Source: JAKPQD01 sp029572965
GTDB lineage: Bacteria; Bacteroidota; Bacteroidia; Bacteroidales; DTGW01
Reading direction: 5' to 3'
NCBI GenBank assembly: GCA_035374585.1
Contig: DAOSPF010000089.1
Location: 1 to 10,819 of the forward strand
Length of the DNA stretch: 10,819 nt
Numbering within the stretch: position 1 is the first letter of the stretch; each line of letters opens with the position of its first letter. Under the pieces are notes generated by a model, which was not told the DNA's origin, made no database searches, and saw only the letters and a list, made by a program, of their open reading frames with translations. A program made the position numbers and the translations under genes. Shown piece after piece: positions 1 through 7,255 of this stretch.

Positions 1-227
1 GTTTGCTGAGGCACTATGCTCGAATGGTATGCAATACCTGTGCATGTAGTTTGGTGTGAGTCGTCAAACACATTTTTGCCCAGCACCTCACGCAATATCT
101 TCAGAAAAGTTTCTTCTGAGCCCGGGAAAAAATTCTGGCGGATACAGCTACGGGCATAGTAATAGTCGTCGTTAGCAATATCTTTCTGGTATTCTTTCCA
201 GTACTTTTTTTTCGCAGCATCATTCAT
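1..227 (-). CDS. hdrB: Heterodisulfide reductase subunit B-like protein (HdrB), N-terminal part only
   Basis: A leftward reading frame starts with ATG at 225-227 and stays open to the window edge, giving 75 codons; the C-terminal part lies outside. The visible protein has a Cys at residue 28 in ARSCIRQNFFPGSEE and another at residue 62 in CTGIAYHS. This is the spacing of the first half of a CCG domain (C, about 33 residues, CC), the domain that carries the non-cubane iron-sulfur cluster of HdrB, but the second Cys of the CC pair is Thr. The start overlaps the hdrC stop by 8 bases, so the two are translationally coupled. HdrB with HdrC normally moves electrons to or from a disulfide. The physiological substrate here is unknown. 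HdrB family membership is fairly sure from motif and neighbour; the name rests on a fragment. Confidence 0.8.
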   Translation of the reverse strand, partial: MNDAAKKKYWKEYQKDIANDDYYYARSCIRQNFFPGSEETFLKILREVLGKNVFDDSHQTTCTGIAYHSSIVPQQ

Positions 228-828
228 GGCCTTCGTCCTCCAATTTATTAAACTGTTGCATAGCCCCGGTTTCTTCAAATATTTTGTGCAGTTCGTCCAT
301 ATCGGCCTTATCAATCTTGCGCAACGTCCCTGCACCAGAACCTTTATAGTTTGCACCAAGCTTTTTCAGTATGCTTTCGGTATTTGCCCGGTACCAATCC
401 CATATAGGACCTTGTTCGGGGTGATAGCCGGTTTCTATCTCATCCACATACACACAGTATCCGTATTTAAGCATGATGTCGCCTACACGCCTTTTTATCT
501 CGAGCTGTTGACGGCCTTTTTCAGAAAGCAAATAGTAACCTTCCTTTATAGATAAGCTACGCAACGCCTGGACAATGTACCCGGGAGTATTGTCGCGCGG
601 ACAACGCGTCTTGCACGAGAGGCATTCGCCACAGTACCAAATGGTATCGCTTTTTAAGAGTTGCTCGATTTCGGTATCATTACCATTCTGCACAGTATCA
701 GCTATCTGTCGCGGGTCATAGTTGTAAAACTGGGCAGCCGGACAAATAGCAGTGCACGTGCCGCAGTTGATGCAGGCTTTAAGGCCTTCGATAAAGCGGA
801 CATCTTGTTTTAGCTTATCTGTAAACAT
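220..828 (-). CDS. hdrC: Heterodisulfide reductase subunit C-like [4Fe-4S] ferredoxin protein (HdrC)
   Basis: 202 residues with two classical [4Fe-4S] sites: C19-x2-C22-x2-C25-x3-C29-P and C66-x2-C69-x2-C72-x3-C76-P. This layout and length are typical of HdrC, a small electron-transfer subunit that feeds HdrB. No membrane segments are visible, so a cytoplasmic soluble HdrBC-type module is expected; a membrane partner could be encoded further left. The start ATG at 826-828 puts the first cluster near the N-terminus, as in the family. It lies 46 bases after the flavoprotein-rhodanese gene and has a good -7 box of its own (847-854), so it may be co-transcribed with that gene, separately transcribed, or both. 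It overlaps hdrB by 8 bases. The enzyme class is confident; the actual electron acceptor is not visible from sequence. Confidence 0.9.
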   Translation of the reverse strand: MFTDKLKQDVRFIEGLKACINCGTCTAICPAAQFYNYDPRQIADTVQNGNDTEIEQLLKSDTIWYCGECLSCKTRCPRDNTPGYIVQALRSLSIKEGYYLLSEKGRQQLEIKRRVGDIMLKYGYCVYVDEIETGYHPEQGPIWDWYRANTESILKKLGANYKGSGAGTLRKIDKADMDELHKIFEETGAMQQFNKLEDEGHE

Positions 829-846
829 TGTTTAGCATTAAATAAA

Positions 847-854
847 CAAAGGTA
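847..854 (-). promoter_or_regulatory. Candidate -7 element for hdrCB
   Basis: On the minus strand this reads TACCTTTG, an exact match to the Bacteroidota -7 consensus TAnnTTTG, and ends 18 bases before the hdrC start codon. No TTTG is found at the usual 19-21 bp upstream, so the -33 box is weak or absent. It may be an internal promoter within the longer operon. Confidence 0.4.
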
Positions 855-874
855 TTAAAACATAAATACGATTT

Positions 875-2572
875 CTATTTTTCACGAGAATAAGGCCAGG
901 CCATAATGCCTCCTTCCAAAACTTTTACGTTTGTATAGCCGTTTGCCTGAAGGATTAAAGCAGCTTCGTAACCACGGAGCGATATTTTGCACCAGCAAAT
1001 GATTTCAGCATTTTTGTCCTGGGGCATTTCGTCCATGCGTTTACGAAGTTGGCCAAGAGGGATAAGCTTTTCGCCAATGCCCAAGCGCATTTGTTCGTAT
1101 TCGTCGGGGTTACGGAAGTCGAGCAAAACAAGCGGTTTCTTTTTATCAAGTTTTTCTTTAAGCTGTTCTGCCGATATTCCTGTAAAATATCCGTTTAGTT
1201 TATTTTGCATAATATGTGCCGTAGCAATGCTGTGGTCGATAGCCAGCGAATACGGTGGTGCATAAGGAAGGTCGGCATTTACCATATCGTTTACGGTAAG
1301 ATTGCCTTTAATGGCCATAGCCCAGATTGCAACTTGCTTGCTCACATCTCCCGGGCCAAGAACCTGCGCGCCTAAAATTTTACCGTTCGATTTATCTACA
1401 ACCAATTTGGTAACCAATAGCTTTCCCTGCATAAACCCGGGCTTGTCGAGACTGGCATTTATAACGGTTTCGATGTTTTTAATACCATTTTTAGCTGCAT
1501 TTTGTTCGGATAAGCCGGTAGCTCCAACACCATAATCGAACACCTTACATATACCGGTTTGGATTGTGCCGGGAAATTTGGCTATATTGCCCAAAATAAC
1601 ATTTTGGCCGGCAACACGCCCCTGCAAATTAGCCAAATCGCCATAAGGCGCATGAACAGCATGTTGAGTAATAAGGTTTGGTATTTCAATACAATCGCCA
1701 ACGGCATAAATATCAGGATCAGAGGTTTGCATGTATTCGTTGACTTCTATACCTCCGGTTTTTCCAATATTCAAGCCTATATCTTTGGCCAGTTTTGTAT
1801 TTGGGACAACACCAATAGCTACAACCGCCAATTGACAAGGAATCTCAGTGCCATTTTGCAGCTTAACAGCAGTAAGCTTGCCATTTTCGCCAATAAAAGC
1901 GGCAACACCGTTTTCAAGAATTACATTGGCTTTGCTTTGCACATATTTTTCTACCAACTTGGCCATTTGCCTGTCGAGAAAAGTGAGCAACTGAGGTAAT
2001 AGCTCTATAAGGGTTATTTCGATACCTGCCAGGTTCAGGGCTTCGCATGTTTCAATGCCAATAAGCCCTCCTCCAATAACCACGGCTTTTTTTATTTTGC
2101 CTTCATCATGGACTTTACGCAGGTAATCGGCATCGGGCAACGATTGTAAAGTTGTTACCCCTTCGAGCTCTACGCCAGGTATAGGCGGTTTGCGGGCTGT
2201 AGCCCCGGTGGCAATAACCAGTTTGTCGTATTCGGCCGAGCCTTTTTCGCCACTGACCAAATCGATAAATTCAATACGCTTATTTTTTCGGTCGATAGCA
2301 GTAACCTCGGTATTTACTTTGGTAACAATCTTTTTTGCATTCCAAAAAAATTTAGAGTCGCGCACTACTCCGGCAGGGGAACATAAAAGCTGGTTACGGT
2401 CATCAAAAAAGCCGCCGATGTAATACGGATACCCGCACGAGGCCATAGAAAGGTCAGATGCTTTCTGATACATAGTTATTTCGGCGTTTTCGTCCATTCG
2501 GCGTGCTTTTGACGCTGCTTTAGGACCGGCTGCCGAACCGCCTATTACGATAATCCGTTTAGGTTTCATCAT
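875..2572 (-). CDS. CoA-disulfide/persulfide reductase-type flavoprotein with C-terminal rhodanese domain
   Basis: 565 residues. Residues 1 to about 450 form a pyridine nucleotide-disulfide oxidoreductase: FAD-binding VIGGSAAG (9-16), a single redox Cys at 46 in the SMASCGYPYY context typical of CoA-disulfide reductases and NADH oxidases, NAD(P)H-binding GGGLIG (167-172), and a second FAD motif, DIYAVGDC, near residue 290. The last 100 or so residues are a rhodanese domain with active loop C528-KISL-R533-G, the normal CX4R layout. Known fused proteins of this type reduce CoA disulfide, CoA persulfide or elemental sulfur/polysulfide with NAD(P)H; which applies here cannot be read from sequence. 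Translation can begin at either of two adjacent ATGs (2567-2572), one base after the ZIP gene stop. The hdrCB neighbours fit a role in thiol/persulfide redox. The fold call is very confident, the substrate less so. Confidence 0.92.
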   Translation of the reverse strand: MMKPKRIIVIGGSAAGPKAASKARRMDENAEITMYQKASDLSMASCGYPYYIGGFFDDRNQLLCSPAGVVRDSKFFWNAKKIVTKVNTEVTAIDRKNKRIEFIDLVSGEKGSAEYDKLVIATGATARKPPIPGVELEGVTTLQSLPDADYLRKVHDEGKIKKAVVIGGGLIGIETCEALNLAGIEITLIELLPQLLTFLDRQMAKLVEKYVQSKANVILENGVAAFIGENGKLTAVKLQNGTEIPCQLAVVAIGVVPNTKLAKDIGLNIGKTGGIEVNEYMQTSDPDIYAVGDCIEIPNLITQHAVHAPYGDLANLQGRVAGQNVILGNIAKFPGTIQTGICKVFDYGVGATGLSEQNAAKNGIKNIETVINASLDKPGFMQGKLLVTKLVVDKSNGKILGAQVLGPGDVSKQVAIWAMAIKGNLTVNDMVNADLPYAPPYSLAIDHSIATAHIMQNKLNGYFTGISAEQLKEKLDKKKPLVLLDFRNPDEYEQMRLGIGEKLIPLGQLRKRMDEMPQDKNAEIICWCKISLRGYEAALILQANGYTNVKVLEGGIMAWPYSREK

Positions 2573-2573
2573 A

Positions 2574-3314
2574 CTATGGTTTAGTGATTATTGAAATAAT
2601 TATGACTGAAATTCCTGCTATAAGAAGCAAAAATTGAAATACAGATTGCCGGATATTTGTTTTCCGGTGCATTTGAGGGACTAAGTCGGCAAGGGCTATG
2701 TAAATGAAACCGGCTGCTGACAAAGCAAGAATAAAAGGCATGAAAATTTGGGTGTATAACCCTGCATACCATGCCAACAAAGCCCCTACAATGGCAGTTA
2801 ACCCTGATAAAAGATTATAAAGGACAGCTTTACGTTTAGAGAAACCAGCTTTTAACATTACCCCAAAGTCGGCTACTTCCTGAGGTATTTCGTGGGCAAA
2901 AACCGATATGGCAACTACAATTCCAAAAGAAGGCGAATGAAGAAAAGCAGCAGCGATAACAATACCATCGAGAAAGTTGTGGAATGAATCGCCGATCATA
3001 AGCATTAAAGCCCCGGCTTTGCTGTGTCTGTCGCAATTTTCATCGGCGCAAATACGCCAGAGCATTATTTTCTCGATAATAAAGAAAAATAAAATACCAG
3101 CCAGCACAGCATAAGATATTTGATACCCGGCAATTTTAATTGCATTGGGCAACATGCCTAAAAATGCAGCCCCTAACAAAGTTCCTCCGGCAAAAGCATT
3201 AATGTGTTTTGTTAATTTCTGCAAATATTCATTTTTGAACTTCAACATAAGCGATGCCATTAAAACACTGCCTATATTACCCAATAGTACGGCTAAAATA
3301 ATTAATGTTATCAT
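2574..3314 (-). CDS. ZIP-family divalent metal transporter
   Basis: 246 mostly hydrophobic residues with about eight predicted membrane segments and a short cytoplasmic-type loop (ICADENCDRHSK, 88-99) rich in Cys, Asp and His. The two ZIP signature helices are present: H112-N113-F-L-D116-G and H141-E142-I-P-Q-E146, the residues that form the binuclear metal site. ZIP proteins import Zn, Fe, Mn or related ions across the inner membrane; the specific metal cannot be told. An earlier segment reads GMLPNAIK where many ZIPs have HLLPEA, so one usual His and one Glu are replaced. A Shine-Dalgarno-like AGAAGGAA precedes the ATG. It is the first gene after an 82-base gap and ends one base before the flavoprotein gene, so the two are almost surely co-transcribed. 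Confidence 0.9.
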   Translation of the reverse strand: MITLIILAVLLGNIGSVLMASLMLKFKNEYLQKLTKHINAFAGGTLLGAAFLGMLPNAIKIAGYQISYAVLAGILFFFIIEKIMLWRICADENCDRHSKAGALMLMIGDSFHNFLDGIVIAAAFLHSPSFGIVVAISVFAHEIPQEVADFGVMLKAGFSKRKAVLYNLLSGLTAIVGALLAWYAGLYTQIFMPFILALSAAGFIYIALADLVPQMHRKTNIRQSVFQFLLLIAGISVIIISIITKP

Positions 3315-3318
3315 GTTG

Positions 3319-3326
3319 TTCCTTCT
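3319..3326 (-). promoter_or_regulatory. Ribosome binding site of the ZIP transporter gene
   Basis: Minus-strand AGAAGGAA, with its AGAAGG core 6 bases from the ATG at 3312-3314. Most genes in this window lack such a site, so it supports an independent translation start after the 82-base gap. Confidence 0.5.
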
Positions 3327-3396
3327 TTTTCAAATATCTTATATGTAAATAAAACGTGCCCCTTGCACAACCCAAAAGAGATGTCAATATCCATCT

Positions 3397-3834
3397 TTAT
3401 TTGTTTATCATATCGTAAACCAAACCTGCAACATCACCAACCACACTCCGACAAATGATTTTGTGGTGCTTACGGGCTTCAACATCAGCTTCGGTGGCAT
3501 GTTTCTTGAGCAGTTCAAAGCAATTGCTTGTTCCATATATATCTTCCACCATCGAGTTTAACTCTCGCACTTTTTTGTAGGCATGCAGTTTGGTTTCCAT
3601 ATCCTTTGGCATTTCATTGCCATATTTCAGGCCAAGCACCATAAATCCCCCGGTTACAGCCCCGCATTTTTGGCGTAAGCGCCCCATACCGCCTCCAAAA
3701 GTTGATGAAATTAGTTTTGCGGTTCTTTCGTCCAACTCAAACTCTTTGCTAAAAGTTAATAAAACAGATTGAGAACAGGCATATCCTTCGTCAAACAGGC
3801 CCTTGGCCATGTCTATAGCTTCTTTCCGTGTCAT
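3397..3834 (-). CDS. C_GCAxxG_C_C family redox protein
   Basis: 145 residues from the chosen ATG at 3832-3834. The frame remains open upstream to a TTG at 3876, but that would overlap the preceding thioesterase gene by 38 bases, while the ATG lies 4 bases after its stop; the ATG start also matches the family's usual N-terminus (KEAIDMAKGLFDEGYACSQ). Conserved family features are C20 in GYACSQSVL, the glycine-rich FGGGMG (46-51), C57-GAVTGG, C105 and C128. This family, named for its Cys pattern, is widespread in anaerobes; it is generally regarded as redox-active or metal-binding, but no reaction is firmly established. As the last gene of the compact run before a gap, it probably belongs to that operon. 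Family assignment is confident, function unknown. Confidence 0.87.
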   Translation of the reverse strand: MTRKEAIDMAKGLFDEGYACSQSVLLTFSKEFELDERTAKLISSTFGGGMGRLRQKCGAVTGGFMVLGLKYGNEMPKDMETKLHAYKKVRELNSMVEDIYGTSNCFELLKKHATEADVEARKHHKIICRSVVGDVAGLVYDMINK

Positions 3835-3838
3835 TGTT

Positions 3839-4264
3839 TTAGTTATTGGTAATTGCTTGTAAGCAGCATTTTTCAATTGCCTTCAGAACAAAATCCGGGG
3901 CAGCACATGGTTTCCAGTTGTCGCGACCTACAAAAGCAAGTTCGGTCTCAGCCTCATTAATTAGTTCATTTTGCTCGTTATAAAGCTTGTAAGTAAACCA
4001 TATCCGTACCCCTTTTATAGCCTTGAGGGTAGTTTTTACGGTAAGTTGCTCATCGTAATGAGTAGTTTTTAAAAATTTGAAATTCATACTAATAACGGGT
4101 AGCATGTAGCCCGCCTCTTCAACCGAATGGTACGAGATACCGATACTTCGGAACAATTCCCAACGGGCAGTTTCGTAATATTTAGCGTAATTGGAATGAT
4201 GTACCGTGCCCATTTGGTCGGTTTCGGGATACATTACCCTAAATGTATATACGTGTTCTATCAT
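3839..4264 (-). CDS. Acyl-CoA thioesterase, YbgC/4HBT hotdog family
   Basis: 141 residues, the normal single hotdog-domain length. The N-terminal segment YPETDQMGTVHHSNYAKYYE is the classical YbgC/FadM-type signature, with the catalytic Asp at residue 16 and the HHSNY element at 22-26. Such proteins hydrolyse acyl-CoA or acyl-ACP thioesters in the cytoplasm. The ATG at 4262-4264 lies 5 bases after the Mrp stop, and the gene ends 4 bases before the C_GCAxxG_C_C start, so it sits within a tight operon. Nothing in the sequence explains why a thioesterase accompanies iron-sulfur ATPases. It may be a housekeeping gene caught in the operon, or may act on a thioester made by the pathway. Residues 139-141 (TNN) extend slightly past the usual end. 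Confidence 0.88.
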   Translation of the reverse strand: MIEHVYTFRVMYPETDQMGTVHHSNYAKYYETARWELFRSIGISYHSVEEAGYMLPVISMNFKFLKTTHYDEQLTVKTTLKAIKGVRIWFTYKLYNEQNELINEAETELAFVGRDNWKPCAAPDFVLKAIEKCCLQAITNN

Positions 4265-4269
4265 TGTTT

Positions 4270-5061
4270 TTAATTTTTGGTAATATTTATCAATAACTGG
4301 CCAAATGCAGTTTTTATGGCTATATCATCAAATAGCTCGTGAAGGGCTCCATTGTCACATACTTCGCATAGCTTTTCGTTGATAGGAATTTGGGCCAACA
4401 GGGGAATATTAAATTCTTTGGACAACACATTACCCCCATCTTTTCCAAAAAGAAAATACTTCTCATCAGGATGCTGAGAAGGGGTAAACCAGGCCATATT
4501 TTCTACTATGCCCAATACAGGAGTACCAATAAACTTATCGTTGTACATGTCCACAGCTTTTTTAACATCAGCCAATGCCATGTTTTGCGGAGTTGTAACC
4601 ACAATAGCCCCTGATGTTTCAAAATTTTGCAAAAGCGTGATATGTATATCGCCCGTACCAGGAGGGGTATCAATAATAAGATAGTCCAGCTCGCCCCATG
4701 ATGTATCTGTCAACAGCTGGGTAATACCGCTCGAAACCCTTGGCCCACGCCAGATGACAGCCTGCTTATTGTCTATAAAAAAACCAATAGACATGAGTTT
4801 AATGCCAAATTTAACAAAAGGCTCCATGTATTGTTTGCCATTTTTTTCGAATACTGAAGGCTTCTCGCCTTTAAGATTAAATAAAGTTGGCACTGATGGC
4901 CCATAAATATCAGCATCAAGCAAGCCGGTAGCATAGCCTTCCATTGCAAGCGACATTGCCAGGCCGGCAGCTACAGTGGATTTTCCAACGCCTCCTTTAC
5001 CAGAGGCCACAATGATAATATTTTTAATGTTGGGAAGTTTTGTTTTTGCAATCTGATTCAT
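4270..5061 (-). CDS. mrp: Mrp/NBP35-family P-loop ATPase (short form, iron-sulfur carrier type)
   Basis: 263 residues. The deviant Walker A is SGKGGVGKST (20-29), with both the signature Lys22 and Lys27; the switch I segment is DADIYGPS (49-56), and DYLIIDTPPGTGD lies near residue 130. Mrp/ApbC proteins bind and transfer [4Fe-4S] clusters as dimers. The usual N-terminal DUF59/MIP18 domain of housekeeping Mrp (total about 350 residues) is missing. The mid-protein CPxC pair seen in many relatives is replaced by ENMAWFTPSQHPDEKY, a form common in Bacteroidota. A different pair, C233-E-V-C236, occurs near the C-terminus and could be the cluster site. The gene is 30 bases after the pterin enzyme gene. 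The Desulfovibrio ORP operon also encodes an Mrp, so this is probably the system-specific copy rather than the housekeeping one. Confidence 0.9.
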   Translation of the reverse strand: MNQIAKTKLPNIKNIIIVASGKGGVGKSTVAAGLAMSLAMEGYATGLLDADIYGPSVPTLFNLKGEKPSVFEKNGKQYMEPFVKFGIKLMSIGFFIDNKQAVIWRGPRVSSGITQLLTDTSWGELDYLIIDTPPGTGDIHITLLQNFETSGAIVVTTPQNMALADVKKAVDMYNDKFIGTPVLGIVENMAWFTPSQHPDEKYFLFGKDGGNVLSKEFNIPLLAQIPINEKLCEVCDNGALHELFDDIAIKTAFGQLLINITKN

Positions 5062-5091
5062 GATAACTGAAAATTTTAAAAATGTGAATAT

Positions 5092-5508
5092 TCAAGGAAA
5101 AAGTTTTGCGCCGTTGGTGCATGTTTCATTTAGCTCAATACAATGGACACGCGTATTGCCTTTGTCGAAGAATTGTTGGGCTTTTTCGAGTATAATTTCG
5201 GCAAGATGTTCGGACGTAGGGTTTTTACTGGTAACAAACAAGCGTTGCCCTGTATCGCGTATATACTGGCACATAGGGTCATGCTCCCACAAGATAGTAG
5301 CATGGTCAAGCTTTTCGTCAATCCATTGTTTTAACACCTTGGTATCTTGAAAATCAATGACCATATCTTTATTATCGAGCGTTTCGGCTTCGATAGAAAC
5401 TCGCACCAACCACGAATGCCCATGATTATTGGTACATTTGCCCGTGTAGTTTTTGTTTAACCGATGAGCCGCTTCAAAGCTAAACTCTTTGGAAATGATG
5501 TATTTCAT
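5092..5508 (-). CDS. queD: 6-pyruvoyl-tetrahydropterin synthase / 6-carboxytetrahydropterin synthase (QueD) family protein
   Basis: 138 residues, the expected length for the PTPS/QueD fold. Zinc ligands are visible as H15 in FEAAHRL and H29, H31 in NNHGHSW; the catalytic Cys is C25, in the C-x3-H-G-H arrangement. The later motifs MVIDFQDTK, NPTSEHLAEIILE and CIELNET complete the family pattern. QueD makes 6-carboxytetrahydropterin from dihydroneopterin triphosphate on the way to queuosine; PTPS relatives make other pterins or serve folate synthesis. No other queuosine or folate genes are in the window, so the pathway is open. It sits 20 bases after the second MinD-ferredoxin gene and 30 bases before mrp, inside the operon. 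The enzyme family is confident, the gene symbol moderately so. Confidence 0.87.
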   Translation of the reverse strand: MKYIISKEFSFEAAHRLNKNYTGKCTNNHGHSWLVRVSIEAETLDNKDMVIDFQDTKVLKQWIDEKLDHATILWEHDPMCQYIRDTGQRLFVTSKNPTSEHLAEIILEKAQQFFDKGNTRVHCIELNETCTNGAKLFP

Positions 5509-5528
5509 ATTGAGTTAACGGATATTTA

Positions 5529-6404
5529 TTAAATATTTAAAGAACAGAAAACCTTTTCGTAAATTTTGAATATCTCTTTGCTTATTTCTGATTGAGGAGC
5601 ATATTCAATAATACTTTTACAATTAACCATTGCGTTTACCACATTTTCATCAAAAGAAAGACGGCCCACAATAGCAATATTTTGCTGAATGCACCATGCT
5701 TCTATTTGCCCCGAAATATTGGGGTTCAGGTCGTACTTATTGATAACCACATAAGGCTTTGCCTTAAAGTTGGCCACTATTTCTAAAACTCTTTTCATAT
5801 CATGAAACCCAGACATAGAAGGTTCGGTTACCACCACCACCTTGTTTACGCCAGTTACAGATGAAATAACAGGACAACCTGTACCCGGCGGGCCATCAAT
5901 GATAATTATGTTGCTATCTATTTCATTAGCCACATTTCTGGCTTGTTCGCGCACCAGGTTGACTAATTTACCTGAATTTTCTTCGCCAGGGGCTAAACGT
6001 GCATGTACCATCCGGCCATTTCGGTAATTACCAATATACCATCGGCTTTTATCACTTGGCACCATAGTTATAGCCTGAACAGGGCAAATCCGAGAACACA
6101 GTTTACAACCATCACAAGAAGTATCAGAAATGAACACCTTGCCATTGCTCATGCTGATGGCATCAAATCGGCAATAAGCCTCACATTGCCCACAACTGGC
6201 ACATATATCATAGTTGATAACAGCCCTGTACCCCGAAATATATACTTCTTCTTTATCATTGACAGGCTGCAATACTAAATGCAGGTTGGCTGCATCAACA
6301 TCACAGTCTGCTACAACAATATTATTGCCAATTGTAGCAAAAGCTGCACTCAGGCTGGTTTTACCGGTTCCTCCTTTACCGCTTAATATGGCTATCTCTG
6401 TCAT
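5529..6404 (-). CDS. MinD-family ATPase with inserted 2x[4Fe-4S] ferredoxin domain (second of pair)
   Basis: 291 residues. Deviant Walker A SGKGGTGKTS lies at 8-17, followed by VADCDVDAANLHL (31-43). A bacterial ferredoxin domain is inserted in the ATPase at about residues 62-114, with two full sites: C68/C71/C74/C78 and C97/C100/C103/C107. The ATPase fold then resumes, with IIIIDGPPGTGCPV and VVTEPSMSGFHD. This architecture is that of the paired ferredoxin-ATPases of the Desulfovibrio ORP complex and relatives that co-occur with NifX-type proteins. They are thought to couple ATP hydrolysis to electron or cluster transfer, though no biochemistry is certain. The start ATG overlaps the stop of the upstream paralogue in ATGA, giving strong translational coupling and suggesting equal amounts of the two proteins and probably a heterodimer. 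Confidence 0.92.
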   Translation of the reverse strand: MTEIAILSGKGGTGKTSLSAAFATIGNNIVVADCDVDAANLHLVLQPVNDKEEVYISGYRAVINYDICASCGQCEAYCRFDAISMSNGKVFISDTSCDGCKLCSRICPVQAITMVPSDKSRWYIGNYRNGRMVHARLAPGEENSGKLVNLVREQARNVANEIDSNIIIIDGPPGTGCPVISSVTGVNKVVVVTEPSMSGFHDMKRVLEIVANFKAKPYVVINKYDLNPNISGQIEAWCIQQNIAIVGRLSFDENVVNAMVNCKSIIEYAPQSEISKEIFKIYEKVFCSLNI

Positions 6405-7255
6405 TGTATTTGTTTTTTGACGAGTTGATATAAAGCAATGAAACGCTCCTGATATTCTGGCTTTTCATCAACAAGCATCTTTCCTTCAGAATAAATACGG
6501 GCTATTTCTTTGTCAAAAGGTATTTCCATGAGCAGAGTAAAACTGTTTTGCTCGAGATAATTATACACATCGCTGTTGCCCAGTGTTGAACGGTTGACTA
6601 CAACACCAAAAGGTTTTCCAATTTGCTGAAGGGTTTCTATGGAAAGCTTCAAATCATTAAGCCCAAATGGCGTTGGTTCGGTAACCAATATCACATAATC
6701 AGCTTTATCAACAGTGGCAATAAACGGACAAGAGATGCCCGGAGGCGAATCAAAGATATTCAGCGTATTGGCCTGAGCTTCTTTTATTGCCCTTTTTATC
6801 ACCGGTACTGGCGAATAAACGCCTACCTCAGCACACCCTTCGATAAGCTGTGAATGACAACTGAGATAAACAGAATCTACCTTGCCCACTGTTTTTGGCT
6901 TTTCTGTAATAGCGCCATACAGACAAGCTACTGAACATGCTCCGCAATCATGGCATAAATCCTCTACAACCTGTATATATTTTGAAGGCTGCAGATATAA
7001 TATAGCATTGTAATTGCAGTATTCGTAACATTTTCCACAGAATGTACATTTTGGGGTATCAATCACGGGGATATTTTGTGTTACCACATTGCTGGCAAAA
7101 GTTTCCCCCTGGATAAATTCCATCACATTAGGCTCCTCTGCATCACAATCTACAAGGATTACAGTCACCCCTCTCTTTTGCAAGGCATGAAAGAGGTTGG
7201 TAGAAACTAACGTTTTTCCCGTACCCCCTTTGCCACTTGCTACAGCTATGTTCAT
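6401..7255 (-). CDS. MinD-family ATPase with inserted 2x[4Fe-4S] ferredoxin domain (first of pair)
   Basis: 284 residues with the same plan as its downstream neighbour but clearly diverged. Walker A is SGKGGTGKTL (7-16), DCDAEEPN is at 36-43, a ferredoxin insert has C70/C73/C76/C80 and C101/C104/C107/C111, and FDSPPGISCPF and VILVTEPTPFGLNDL follow. The second cluster site ends C-LYG rather than the usual CP, which is uncommon but seen in this subfamily. It is coupled by ATGA overlaps on both sides, with the DUF89 gene upstream and its paralogue downstream, so three proteins appear to be made together. By analogy with the Desulfovibrio ORP complex, the pair should work with the NifX-type proteins encoded just upstream. 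A septum-placing MinD is excluded by the ferredoxin insert and by the lack of a visible C-terminal amphipathic membrane-targeting helix. Confidence 0.92.
   Translation of the reverse strand: MNIAVASGKGGTGKTLVSTNLFHALQKRGVTVILVDCDAEEPNVMEFIQGETFASNVVTQNIPVIDTPKCTFCGKCYEYCNYNAILYLQPSKYIQVVEDLCHDCGACSVACLYGAITEKPKTVGKVDSVYLSCHSQLIEGCAEVGVYSPVPVIKRAIKEAQANTLNIFDSPPGISCPFIATVDKADYVILVTEPTPFGLNDLKLSIETLQQIGKPFGVVVNRSTLGNSDVYNYLEQNSFTLLMEIPFDKEIARIYSEGKMLVDEKPEYQERFIALYQLVKKQIQ

Noticed and set aside
226..2423. Rightward open frames of 77-146 residues within 226-555, 987-1265, 1559-1999 and 2190-2423.
   Set aside because: They lie wholly inside confidently assigned leftward genes (HdrC and the flavoprotein-rhodanese), have no recognisable domains and no start signals, and are explained as shadows of the opposite strand.
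3351..3368. GTGC/GCAC hairpin (3356-3368) followed by TTTT on the minus strand, as a terminator between the C_GCAxxG and ZIP genes.
   Set aside because: The stem is only 4 bp and the T-run is interrupted; termination here is not supported. The gap may still separate two transcripts.
3835..3876. TTG start at 3876 for the C_GCAxxG_C_C gene.
   Set aside because: It would overlap the thioesterase gene by 38 bases and add residues not seen in the family; the ATG at 3834 lies 4 bases after the thioesterase stop.
5529..7255. Cell-division MinD/MinE system.
   Set aside because: Both ATPases have inserted ferredoxin domains, no visible membrane-targeting C-terminal helix, and no minC or minE neighbour.
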